The position numbers and the translations under genes are program-made. Shown one piece after another: positions 55,330-64,000 of a stretch of DNA of 64,000 nt. The notes beneath the pieces are model-generated. The model searched no databases, was not told the origin of the DNA, and was given only the letters and a program-made list of their open reading frames with translations. This DNA comes from Bacteroidales bacterium. Lineage in GTDB: Bacteria; Bacteroidota; Bacteroidia; Bacteroidales; F082. Numbering within the stretch: the first letter of the stretch is position 1; each line of letters opens with the position of its first letter. The stretch is from positions 1 through 64,000 of the forward strand of contig JAEEON010000060.1 in the NCBI GenBank assembly GCA_016284305.1, read 5' to 3'.

Positions 55330-55362
55330 AACCCCGAAAGCATATTGCTTTCGGGGTTTTTC
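55330..55362. terminator. Bidirectional rho-independent terminator
   Basis: AACCCCGAAAGCA/TGCTTTCGGGGTT stem, A-rich upstream and T-rich downstream flanks, between convergent genes. Confidence 0.9.
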
Positions 55363-55388
55363 TATATCCACCTAAGGAGGAAAAATGT

Positions 55389-57752
55389 TTATTTCACTAC
55401 GATTTTCCTGAGCAAGGAACCCTTGGAAGTTTCAACGCGGAGCAGATAGATGCCCTGACCGAAACGGCTCAAATCGATGGAGCAATTACCCTCAGCCTCG
55501 GCTTCAAGCACTTTCTGCCCCAACATGTTGGACACCATGATTTGCATCGTTCCCGCGCTCTCAATGTTCACCAAGCCTTTGGTGGGGTTAGGATAAATGT
55601 TCAGCTTCTCTTCCTGTTCTTTCAGGTCGGTGATGGAGATCAGCACTTCACGGTACTCCGATTCGCATTGCTCCTCACCACGAATAAAGATGCAATTGAC
55701 GGAATAATACACATCGTCTTGATTGATGACACCATAGGTGTTGTCGAAATACTCAAAACTGTTCTGTCCCTGATAAGGAATCTCGGCGATTAACTCTTCG
55801 TCTTTATAAGCACCGGTGGTACGGATTATTCTGAAATGATCGAGTCCTGAAGTTACATCGGGTTTGTCCCAGCTGATGTAGGCACCGAAGTCGTCGTTCT
55901 CATGCCATTGGTATTCGCCTTGCAAGTTTTGGACGGGATAGCAGGTCAGCGGTCCGAACTCGCAGTTGTTGTCGTAGGTCATGAAGATACCGTCTTCGAG
56001 CTCGGCAGAGGCATAAAGTTCATAGCCCTGTGCATCCATGATGGAGAAGGAGCATTCGTAGTCGGTGTCGTATTCTTCTGTGTTGTGATACCAACCATGG
56101 TTCCAGATGAAGTTCAGGTTTTGTTTCAGCAAGGGTAAGGTGATTGTCTGTTCCGAGCCTTCATCCATGGTAATGATTGCAATACGCTGTCCGTTCTCGT
56201 CGGTGACGCTGATAGCAGCGCCTTTCCAGCCGTTGCCTGCATCATCATGAAGCACGAAGATGACTTCGCATTTCTCACCCACCAGGACGGTGCGATGTAC
56301 GTTGCGGCTGATGCCTGCCTCATTGGTCACGCTGATGGAGTATTTGTAGAGACCGGGTTCGAGGTCGTTGTCCTCATAAGTCATTTGGGCTCCCGCTTGA
56401 ACATTATCGAGGGTGGCGATCACTTGGTTATCGCGGCGGATGGTTATCGAGTTGATGGAAGTCAGCTCGCCTCCGTTGAGATTAAGCGTGGGGTTGGTCC
56501 AGCTGAGCAGGACACCGTCGAAACGTGCGTTTTCCACCACAGAGAAGTCGGCTACACTGTCGGCACGCTGGTAATAGGTTGAGTTTTGGGGAAGGATATG
56601 ACCGATGAAACTGTTTTGGTCGTTGAAGGCATATTTCGTGGTGTTGAGGGCGCCGATGGGGCACCAGGCATCATCGCGGCCACTCCAGCCCCAGTTGTAG
56701 TGGAAATAATCGTTTTCGTCATAGCCGTCGCACACGAAAGCATGGCCACCTGCGCCATTATCGTCGGCACCGCTATAATACAAAGGCAAGTGTTCATCCA
56801 AGCCACCATCTTTCATCATCTGGGCCCATTGTTCGTTGGTATAGAAATTCCAACCCCAATAGCCCAAGACGACATCGTCATCACAGGTGTAGCCAAAGTA
56901 ATTTCGTAACGCGGGAGGCACATCCATGGAATAGGCACCGCTGCCATGGCCGCTGTATTGCATATCTACGGCAATGCCGCAATGATGCAGGAACTGAGCG
57001 ATGTAGAAGTATTCTTCCTCGGTGCTGGTGGAATCGACATCCAAGGGCATCAGCTCAAAGTGATAGTCGGTTTCACCGAAGTTGGCGGTTTGTTGAGTAT
57101 AGCCATCGGGGTAGTAGGTGTGTGATCCCGAGCCGCGTTCCGGATAATCGAAGTATTTCATCACCTGTCCCATGGCTGTGGCGACGCAGCCTGCATAGAC
57201 ATGGCCTCCGCTACCTTCTTCATCTTCGGGGCATTGGCTGCTATAGGGATAGTTTTGGTTCCATGTAGTCAGGCACAAGGGGCCCACCACGGCACGAGCA
57301 TTACGTCCTTGCCCGATTTGGCCGTTGGCCATCACTGCCTTCCACTCTGCAACAATGTCAGGCGTGGCGGCCAGTTGATGCTCACGGATGTAATGGATTT
57401 CCTCTGTAAAAGTGGCCAGTTTGTAAGCGAAACCCTCGGCTACATCTTCTGGATTGTAAGCACCTGAGGTAGCGTAGGCCAAGATGGGCTTCACACGGTC
57501 GTCGCCGGCGACAATCACGAAACCTTGTTCGCCTCTGACGTTGAACACATAATAGTCAACCGCTTCGCGTGTGGCTGAGGTATAAACCAATTGAAGGTCA
57601 ATGGAGCTGCGTTGTTGACCCAATGTGGTAGTCATCAAAAAACGCTCACCGATCTGTAGGGCCTTTTGCTGCCCAACAGGTCTAGCTAACATCACGCTTG
57701 TCAAGACAAGCAAAGATGCAAGTAAAAACAGTCTTTTCATAGAATTAGTCAT
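55389..57752 (-). CDS. C10 family (streptopain/SpeB-like) cysteine peptidase with T9SS CTD
   Basis: VGPLCLTTWNQNYPYSSQCPEDEEGSGGHVYAGCVATAMGQVMKYFDYP; GGHAFVCDGYDENDYFHYNWGWSG; C-term NIYPNPTKGL...LLRKIVVK. Confidence 0.93.
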   Translation of the reverse strand: MTNSMKRLFLLASLLVLTSVMLARPVGQQKALQIGERFLMTTTLGQQRSSIDLQLVYTSATREAVDYYVFNVRGEQGFVIVAGDDRVKPILAYATSGAYNPEDVAEGFAYKLATFTEEIHYIREHQLAATPDIVAEWKAVMANGQIGQGRNARAVVGPLCLTTWNQNYPYSSQCPEDEEGSGGHVYAGCVATAMGQVMKYFDYPERGSGSHTYYPDGYTQQTANFGETDYHFELMPLDVDSTSTEEEYFYIAQFLHHCGIAVDMQYSGHGSGAYSMDVPPALRNYFGYTCDDDVVLGYWGWNFYTNEQWAQMMKDGGLDEHLPLYYSGADDNGAGGHAFVCDGYDENDYFHYNWGWSGRDDAWCPIGALNTTKYAFNDQNSFIGHILPQNSTYYQRADSVADFSVVENARFDGVLLSWTNPTLNLNGGELTSINSITIRRDNQVIATLDNVQAGAQMTYEDNDLEPGLYKYSISVTNEAGISRNVHRTVLVGEKCEVIFVLHDDAGNGWKGAAISVTDENGQRIAIITMDEGSEQTITLPLLKQNLNFIWNHGWYHNTEEYDTDYECSFSIMDAQGYELYASAELEDGIFMTYDNNCEFGPLTCYPVQNLQGEYQWHENDDFGAYISWDKPDVTSGLDHFRIIRTTGAYKDEELIAEIPYQGQNSFEYFDNTYGVINQDDVYYSVNCIFIRGEEQCESEYREVLISITDLKEQEEKLNIYPNPTKGLVNIESAGTMQIMVSNMLGQKVLEAEAEGNCSIDLSRFGQGIYLLRVETSKGSLLRKIVVK

Positions 57753-57793
57753 TTAACTATTTGTTATCGTTGTTTAGCAGATATAATTAGGTG

Positions 57794-57801
57794 CAAAAAT
57801 A
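57794..57801 (-). promoter_or_regulatory. Bacteroidetes -7 element (TATTTTTG) for the C10 peptidase gene
   Basis: Minus-strand TATTTTTGCACC about 40-50 nt upstream of the ATG. Confidence 0.5.
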
Positions 57802-57888
57802 GTCAAAAAAATAACGATGGATAAAAAACGTACCACATGTTATTTTTTTTCTAATTTTACACCTAAAGTTTTAATACAGAATCTGAAT

Positions 57889-59637
57889 ATGAAAACTAGC
57901 ATGAATACAATAAGAATAGTCGTTTTGCTATGTATGGTGGTTTTCGGAGTCTCCGGTCATGCCTCTATGCCCATCATCGATCCTTCTCTTCGTAGCGAGA
58001 TGAACAAACGGGGGGATGATGAGAAGATCAAAGTCAACATCTTGATGACAGAACAATCTGATTTTGTGAGACTTGAGAAGGAAGCTGGCTTTTTTGGTGC
58101 GAAACGAGAACGACGCGACTATGTCGTAGCGACTTTGAAGCAACAAGCGGAGGCCTCACAAGCTGAGTTGTTGAATCAATTGAAAGCCATGGAAATGGTT
58201 GGCATGGTGGAAGACATCCGTCCATTATGGATTGTAAACTCAATCAGTTGTTTGGCAAATAAGCAAGCTATCAACGACTTGGCCAACCGAGGCGACATCA
58301 TGACGATTTATTACGTTGATCGTGTCCCGATGATCAGTGAATATGAGCTCATTCCAGCGCCAAAAGGATCATCACGGGAGATTACTCCGAACCTGTTGCA
58401 AGTCAAAGCGCCTGAGGTATGGGAGCAAGGCTATACAGGGCAGGGTGTTTTGATTGCGCTTATCGACACAGGTGTTCGATTGGACCATGCCGATTTGGAA
58501 GGGCGTTTGTGGGATGGGGGTCCGGAATATCCTCATCATGGTTACGATTTTGCCTATCATAACGACAACCCCTTCGATGCATTGGGGCATGGCACACATG
58601 TGGCCGGTATCCTTTGTGGCACGGGTGTCTCTGGAACCCAGACTGGCATTGCACCGGGTGCCACCATTATGGTGCTTAAAGTTTTTCATGATGACAATAC
58701 CTGTGAGGAGACTGATTACATTGCCGCCATGCAATTTGCAGTGGAGCATGGTGCTGATGTGCTGAACATGTCGCTGGGTCGTCCGCTACCCAATGAAGCC
58801 CAAAAACTGATGTCGCGCAAGGCCTGTGAGAATACGCTGGCTGCAGGTCTTGTGGCTGGCGTGAGTGCAGGCAATGTGCGACAAATCCAATACCTGATCC
58901 CTATTCCAAACAACATCACCCTTCCTGCCCAATGTCCACCACCCTATCTTCATGAAGACCAAATGGTCAACCCTGGTGGTCGGAGCTGCGTGATTAGTGT
59001 GGGTGCATTGAATGATGATAACACGATTGCAGGATTCTCCTCCGAAGGGCCCTCGCAATGGACTGACGTGCCGGATTTTGACGACTATCCATATGCATCT
59101 GACAGTACCAATGAAATAGGGCTCATCCGCCCCGATCTCTGTGCCCCTGGGGTCCAGATCAAGTCGTTAGATTACAATTCACCCACTGGCTATGCCTTTT
59201 TGGACGGCACCTCCATGGCTACGCCCTTGGTGACAGGCACCATCGCTCTGATGCTTTCCAAAAACAAGGAACTCACCCCGGAGATTATCGACGAAGTGCT
59301 GGAATGCACTGCCGTGAAACTCTCGGAACACAAAAGCAACGACTTCGGATCGGGACTGCTCGACGCTTGGGCGGCTGTCCAAGCCATAGACTACGATGCC
59401 GTAAACGATCAGCAACAGGAAATGCTCGTTTACCCCAATCCCAGCATTGGCGACTTTACCGTGACCTGCCAAGGCTTGAAGGAAATCAATGTGTTTTCAC
59501 TTGACGGTAAGCTGGTTCAACATTTGGAAACGACCAACGATACCGAACAGATCCTAGGTCTTAAAGCTGGTATCTATGTTCTTCAAATAATGAAAGAAAA
59601 TACTGTAAGTTATCATAAAATACTAAAAATCAAATAG
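57889..59637 (+). CDS. Subtilisin-like (S8) serine peptidase with T9SS CTD, copy 1
   Basis: ALIDTGVRLDHADL, GHGTHVAGILCG, LDGTSMATPLVTGTIAL; C-term VYPNPSIGDF...KILKIK. ATG at 57889 gives a plausible signal peptide. Confidence 0.92.
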   Translation: MKTSMNTIRIVVLLCMVVFGVSGHASMPIIDPSLRSEMNKRGDDEKIKVNILMTEQSDFVRLEKEAGFFGAKRERRDYVVATLKQQAEASQAELLNQLKAMEMVGMVEDIRPLWIVNSISCLANKQAINDLANRGDIMTIYYVDRVPMISEYELIPAPKGSSREITPNLLQVKAPEVWEQGYTGQGVLIALIDTGVRLDHADLEGRLWDGGPEYPHHGYDFAYHNDNPFDALGHGTHVAGILCGTGVSGTQTGIAPGATIMVLKVFHDDNTCEETDYIAAMQFAVEHGADVLNMSLGRPLPNEAQKLMSRKACENTLAAGLVAGVSAGNVRQIQYLIPIPNNITLPAQCPPPYLHEDQMVNPGGRSCVISVGALNDDNTIAGFSSEGPSQWTDVPDFDDYPYASDSTNEIGLIRPDLCAPGVQIKSLDYNSPTGYAFLDGTSMATPLVTGTIALMLSKNKELTPEIIDEVLECTAVKLSEHKSNDFGSGLLDAWAAVQAIDYDAVNDQQQEMLVYPNPSIGDFTVTCQGLKEINVFSLDGKLVQHLETTNDTEQILGLKAGIYVLQIMKENTVSYHKILKIK

Positions 59638-59639
59638 TT

Positions 59640-61370
59640 ATGAAGAAAATCACTTTTTTGGTCTTTTTCTTGTTTGTTGCTTTTTATGGTCAATCCCAAG
59701 CGCTTGTTGACCTTCGTTTGGAAAAGGAAATGGAGCGTTGTAGCGATGACGAGAAGATAGGGGTTGTAGTACTGATGAAATCTCAATATGATCGCATGTT
59801 GTTGGATCTTCGTGCAGGATACTGCCGTAGTCGTGCTGAGCGGCGTGATTTGGTTGTCAGCGAGTTGAAGAACTATGCCGAAGCTTCACAATACGACTTG
59901 AAACAGACCCTAGCCGAACTGGAAAGGTGCGATTTGGTTTCCGGTCCCCAAACCTTATGGTCGGCTAATGCACTCTTTTTTGCCGCTACCAAGGATGTGA
60001 TTTTCGACTTGTCAAAGCGTTCGGACATTGCCATGATCGGGTTCGATCACAAGGAGAACCTGATTCCAGAAACAGAGCCTTCACGACCTGTTTCTTCAAA
60101 TCGGGAGACTGTTCCCGGCATCTATCAAGTGAATGCCGATAAGGTTTGGGAACTGGGCTATCGTGGTGAAGGCGTGGTGGTGGCGGTTGTTGATTCAGGT
60201 GTCAACTACAATCACCTTGATGTGTCGGATCATCTTTGGGATGGTGGTGAAGCCTTCCCGCATCATGGCTACGATGTCGTCAATGGCGATGACGACCCGA
60301 TGGACGATAAAGGTCATGGCACTCATTGTGCCGGCACTGTGTTGGGCGATGGCACGGCGGGTTCCTTGACTGGCATGGCTCCGGAGGCCACCTTGATGTG
60401 TGTCAAGAGCATCGACGCAGAAGGCTTTGGTGGAGCCGTCAACATCGCAGGGGGAATGGAGTGGAGTGTTGAACATGGTTGCGACCTCATCAGCATGTCG
60501 TTGGGCATGGTCAACTCGGAGATCCCTGATCGAGAGCTGTTGCGTCGTAGCTGCATCTCTGTCATGGATGCAGGCATTGTTGCTGCTGTATGTGCAGGCA
60601 ACGAAGGCCATATCCAGTTTTATTGCCCTATCCCCAATAACATCCGCGTTCCCGCCAGCTGTCCTCCTCCCTACCTTGATCCTGATCAGCTGGAGAATCC
60701 TGGAGAGCTGAGTTGCGTCATCGCCGTGGGTGCTGTCAATAACAGCGATGTGGCTGCTTATTTTTCCTCCCAAGGTCCTGTTACATGGACCAACACGGAG
60801 TTTGGCGATTATCCTTATGAACCTGGCATAGGATTGATTCGTCCCGACCTCTGTGCTCCTGGTGTGGGCATCAAGTCGTTGGACTATCAAACCACCGATG
60901 GTTATTGTGACATGGACGGCACTTCACAAGCAACACCATGCTTGGCTGGCGTTGTTGCCTTGATGCTCAACAAGAATCCTGATTTGTTGCCTGCCGACAT
61001 TTGTCGTATCCTTGAGGAGACTTCCGTCAAGCTGACCGAAACTAAGAGTAACGTCACGGGGGTTGGACGTATCGATGCTTTGGCTGCCATACAGCAAGTG
61101 CCCACTTGGGACAAAGTGCCGGAGGCTGAATTAGCCCATGCTGAGGTTTATCCCAATCCCACAAATGATCGGTTTACCGTCCTATGTGAAGAAATGACAG
61201 AAGCAGCCGTCCTCTCCCTTGATGGAAAGTTGGCAAAAACCATTGGCGCAGATGGCCATGGAAGCTTGGAGGGCTTGATTCCAGGTGTCTATCTGTTGAG
61301 AATCACAACAAATAAAGGTGTGTTGGTTAAGAAGATCGTTAAGGGCGGTTATCTCACCACGAACTTCTGA
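59640..61370 (+). CDS. Subtilisin-like (S8) serine peptidase with T9SS CTD, copy 2
   Basis: AVVDSGVNYNHLDV, GHGTHCAGTVLGDG, MDGTSQATPCLAGVVAL; C-term VYPNPTNDRF...VLVKKIVKGGYLTTNF. Confidence 0.92.
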   Translation: MKKITFLVFFLFVAFYGQSQALVDLRLEKEMERCSDDEKIGVVVLMKSQYDRMLLDLRAGYCRSRAERRDLVVSELKNYAEASQYDLKQTLAELERCDLVSGPQTLWSANALFFAATKDVIFDLSKRSDIAMIGFDHKENLIPETEPSRPVSSNRETVPGIYQVNADKVWELGYRGEGVVVAVVDSGVNYNHLDVSDHLWDGGEAFPHHGYDVVNGDDDPMDDKGHGTHCAGTVLGDGTAGSLTGMAPEATLMCVKSIDAEGFGGAVNIAGGMEWSVEHGCDLISMSLGMVNSEIPDRELLRRSCISVMDAGIVAAVCAGNEGHIQFYCPIPNNIRVPASCPPPYLDPDQLENPGELSCVIAVGAVNNSDVAAYFSSQGPVTWTNTEFGDYPYEPGIGLIRPDLCAPGVGIKSLDYQTTDGYCDMDGTSQATPCLAGVVALMLNKNPDLLPADICRILEETSVKLTETKSNVTGVGRIDALAAIQQVPTWDKVPEAELAHAEVYPNPTNDRFTVLCEEMTEAAVLSLDGKLAKTIGADGHGSLEGLIPGVYLLRITTNKGVLVKKIVKGGYLTTNF

Positions 61371-62554
61371 ACGTTCACGGCATGGTTTTCTTGATACACC
61401 TTAATGAAATAGGTGCCTGATGCCAAGCCTTTGAGGCTGATGATGGGAGATTGGCTTTCCATCACCCGCTGTCCGGTGAGGGTGTAAACCTCAGCGTTGA
61501 TGAAATGCTCAGCGCTCACCTCGAGACGATCCGAAGCAGGATTTGGGGCGATAACGACAGCGTTTGTTGCAGGATGTTCGTTCACGTTGGTGACATCGAT
61601 ATATTCGGCCTCTACTTCATGAACGTTTTCTAAAGTGATCGACTCTCCTTCGTTGTAGAACAACTCAATGTCGGTGTTCTGTTCTTCCCAATCGCCATAG
61701 TTCGATTCCACGATGGCATGTTTCGAACCCATCCAAGTATATTCGTAGTCGATGGTCTTGACCTTGTTGGAAGCCCACTCGTTGTTCACCCAGCGTGTTT
61801 TGGTCACTTTCCCGAGTTTATAGGGTGCATCATAGAAATACTCCACTTTCTCTGCATTGCTCCAGGCTTGGTTGACCCATTCTTGGGTGATGCTCATGGC
61901 GATTTCTTGGTTATCGTTGTAGGTGATATCCATCTTCTCCTGGTTTTGCCAGGCTCCTCCATTCCAGTATTGGAACAGGATGGATTTGGCATCGAATTCC
62001 TCGGTAATGGTGTAGAGATAATGGTTCTCAAACGTGGTACCATTCCAGTCTCTGACCAAGATGGTCAATTCAGGTTCGTAGGTGTAGATGTTCTTGCTGA
62101 CGTTGACCCATTGGTTGTTTTCCCAGCGTTGGAAGAGTTCTTCTCCAATCAATGGCATGAAGTCGTCGCCGTTATAGGTGATGGTGTTCATCTCGTCGTT
62201 CACCCAGTCGCCATCCATGCGTTGTTTCAGGATTTGGATAGGCATGAGGTTGAAGTCGTACTCATAGGTCGTCAAGCTTGCCGGATACCATACTCCCAAG
62301 TCTTGGAATTGGGTCTCGATCTGGGTCAAGAAATATTCGTATTGATCGTATGAATAGGACTGGCTATAGCTTAAGAGAACTTCGCCATCGACAACGTTGT
62401 ACATAATCCTTGAAGGAGCGATGTCGTTACGAGTGGAGCGCAATTGTTGTGGGTTGAGTGCTTTGTTGACCAGTTTCATGTCGATGTTGCGTTGGGCAAA
62501 GCCAAAGAGGCTCAGGGTCATCAACGCCATAATGATGGTAAGGTTTTTTTTCAT
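61349..62554 (-). CDS. Secreted T9SS CTD protein of unknown function
   Basis: Signal peptide MKKNLTIIMALMTLSLFGFAQ; repeated W/N-rich units (MDGDWVNDEMNTITYNGDDFMPL..); C-term IAPNPASDRLEVSAEHFINAEVYTLTGQRVMES...VQKFVVR. Confidence 0.85.
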   Translation of the reverse strand: MKKNLTIIMALMTLSLFGFAQRNIDMKLVNKALNPQQLRSTRNDIAPSRIMYNVVDGEVLLSYSQSYSYDQYEYFLTQIETQFQDLGVWYPASLTTYEYDFNLMPIQILKQRMDGDWVNDEMNTITYNGDDFMPLIGEELFQRWENNQWVNVSKNIYTYEPELTILVRDWNGTTFENHYLYTITEEFDAKSILFQYWNGGAWQNQEKMDITYNDNQEIAMSITQEWVNQAWSNAEKVEYFYDAPYKLGKVTKTRWVNNEWASNKVKTIDYEYTWMGSKHAIVESNYGDWEEQNTDIELFYNEGESITLENVHEVEAEYIDVTNVNEHPATNAVVIAPNPASDRLEVSAEHFINAEVYTLTGQRVMESQSPIISLKGLASGTYFIKVYQENHAVNVQKFVVR

Positions 62555-62562
62555 AGTTGATT

Positions 62563-63063
62563 TTATTTGCTATTTGATGAATTACTTGTTTTGACGACAT
62601 CGAAGCCGTGGAGGGCGCAGTCGATAAGATCTCCGCTGATATCTGATCCGCAGCGGCGTTCGCGGCCATGGAGTCGGACCTGGTTTTGTTTGTTTTTGTA
62701 AACCGTCATAAGGATATCCTCATTGTTGAAGTTGTGGAAGGCCAGGTCGGATTCATTCTCATTGGAATACAATACACCGGAGAAGGTCTTGTTAATGACG
62801 TCGGGGATGACGATATGGAGTTGAACGAGGTTCTGTTCTGGGCCCAAGTCGGTGATGTCGATGGTTGCATTGCGGTAAACCTGGACTCCGTTGGTGGGCA
62901 GTTCAGGATACACTGACTCATCGGGGTTGGGGGTATAATGGCCTACGATATCGTTTTTGGTATATCCGTAGAAGCGGGTCCATTCGTTTACCTCGGTTTT
63001 GTCACAGGAGTTGAGGCCTATGGCTGCGAGGAGCATGATGGTGATGACGATGATTCTTTTCAT
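62563..63063 (-). CDS. Small lipoprotein
   Basis: MKRIIVITIMLLAAIGLNSCDKTEVNEW lipobox; ATGA overlap with the upstream gene. Confidence 0.65.
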   Translation of the reverse strand: MKRIIVITIMLLAAIGLNSCDKTEVNEWTRFYGYTKNDIVGHYTPNPDESVYPELPTNGVQVYRNATIDITDLGPEQNLVQLHIVIPDVINKTFSGVLYSNENESDLAFHNFNNEDILMTVYKNKQNQVRLHGRERRCGSDISGDLIDCALHGFDVVKTSNSSNSK

Positions 63064-64000
63064 GGTTGTTTAATGATGAGTTTTTGGATGATTTGGTTGT
63101 TTTCGATGTAATAGATGCCCGAGGCTAAGCCATTGATGTCGATGGTTTTCTGACTGGCATTGCTATAGGGGATAGCTTTGACGAGTTGGAATTGTTGGTT
63201 GTAAACCTTGATGGTGCCGTCGCATTTTTCTTCCCATTGCAGCGTGACTTGTTGTGAAGCTGGGTTGGGGAAGAGTGTTTGTATTGGCATGGGTGTTTCA
63301 TTGAGTGCATAGATGGATTTGTCGATGGCAGCTATGGTATATTCTCCTGTTCTCATGTCATGGACATGGAAGCGGCCAAGTTTCCATGACCCTTCTTGGG
63401 TGTAAGGGATGGTGTGCCATGGGTCGAGTACGTTGGCGCGATAGAGAAGCACGGCGGAATCGTTTTGGGTTTGGATGATGTCGTTGTCATTGCTGCTTGA
63501 GAAGCTGAAGATTCCGGTGACATCAGCTTCGCCGAAGTCGTGGCGTAACACATTCCAATAGTGCGTGGTGGAGAGGTTTAGGCCAGGGATCTCGGGGTCG
63601 TCGCTGGGCCGGACAGGATGGGCTTCCACACGCAACAAGGTCGAGTCGCTGACACTGATGACTTTGGTTTGGAGACGTTCGAGTGAGAAATTCATGGGTT
63701 CGGTAGCCATCACGTTTTGGTCGTATTTGGCATCCAGGAAGTGGTTGAAATAGTCGGCAAAGACGGCTTCGGGTTCGAAGTCGAGGGTGACGGCCACTTC
63801 TTCTTCGAGGCCATCCCATTGTACGAGTTCGGTGTGCAGCTCTCCGTTGTTGCCCACAAAGGTCACCTCCATGCGGTTTTGCTGTCCCACGTGTGAGGGT
63901 CCTATGTGTTCATAGTTCATCTTCAAACGGACAAGGTACTGGTCTCCGCTGGGGTTGATGCCGGTGATTCCGACGGCGTAATGGGGTATGCCACCGGTGA
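63060..64000 (-). CDS. 3' part of a secreted T9SS CTD protein, possibly the C-terminal region of an M1-like metallopeptidase (5' end outside window)
   Basis: The frame stays open past the track ORF start to 64000 (TGGIPHYAVGITGINPSGDQYLVRLKMNYEHIG...); C-term LFPNPASQQVTLQW...QKLIIKQP. Confidence 0.6.
   Translation of the reverse strand, partial: TGGIPHYAVGITGINPSGDQYLVRLKMNYEHIGPSHVGQQNRMEVTFVGNNGELHTELVQWDGLEEEVAVTLDFEPEAVFADYFNHFLDAKYDQNVMATEPMNFSLERLQTKVISVSDSTLLRVEAHPVRPSDDPEIPGLNLSTTHYWNVLRHDFGEADVTGIFSFSSSNDNDIIQTQNDSAVLLYRANVLDPWHTIPYTQEGSWKLGRFHVHDMRTGEYTIAAIDKSIYALNETPMPIQTLFPNPASQQVTLQWEEKCDGTIKVYNQQFQLVKAIPYSNASQKTIDINGLASGIYYIENNQIIQKLIIKQP

Noticed and set aside
19467-55362. 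Recurrent AACCCCGCC-type stem-loops considered as a mobile repeat family
   Set aside because: They are placed as ordinary intrinsic terminators at gene ends and differ in stem length and loop.

Overview
Single-contig, gene-dense window from a Bacteroidetes (Bacteroidales-like) genome. Evidence for the lineage is Bacteroidetes-type -33/-7 promoters (TTTG-N20-TAnnTTTG), seven proteins that look like type IX secretion (T9SS) cargo, and a sodium-pumping methylmalonyl-CoA decarboxylase operon. Main contents: the start of an Rpn/PD-(D/E)XK nuclease gene; a 3.7k-residue T9SS surface protein followed by a small protein with a sortase-like C-terminal signal; AsmA-like and OstA/LptA-like envelope genes; rsmI; tdk; a 2,000-residue alpha-2-macroglobulin; a polyprenyl synthetase; a 1,092-residue fused iron-sulfur/flavin oxidoreductase; a DUF2520-panB-panC-panD-coaBC-coaX operon; rlmN; a CapA-like/CotH-kinase pair; a GGGtGRT + IscU-like pair; tRNA-Leu(CAA); prs; rplY; pth; a THUMP methyltransferase; archaeal-type gatE-gatD; mce-mmdA-oadG-biotin carrier-mmdB; and a T9SS protease/secretome cluster. 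The most notable observations are GatDE in a bacterium, a complete pantothenate-to-CoA operon led by a probable non-PanE ketopantoate reductase, recurrent 7-nt tandem repeats at gene junctions and in one protein linker, AT-rich domain cassettes inside the giant surface gene, the small sortase-signal-like protein, and loss of the thioester motif in the alpha-2-macroglobulin. No CRISPR array, rRNA, phage or classical defence island was seen. All family calls are from reading the translations; no database search was run.
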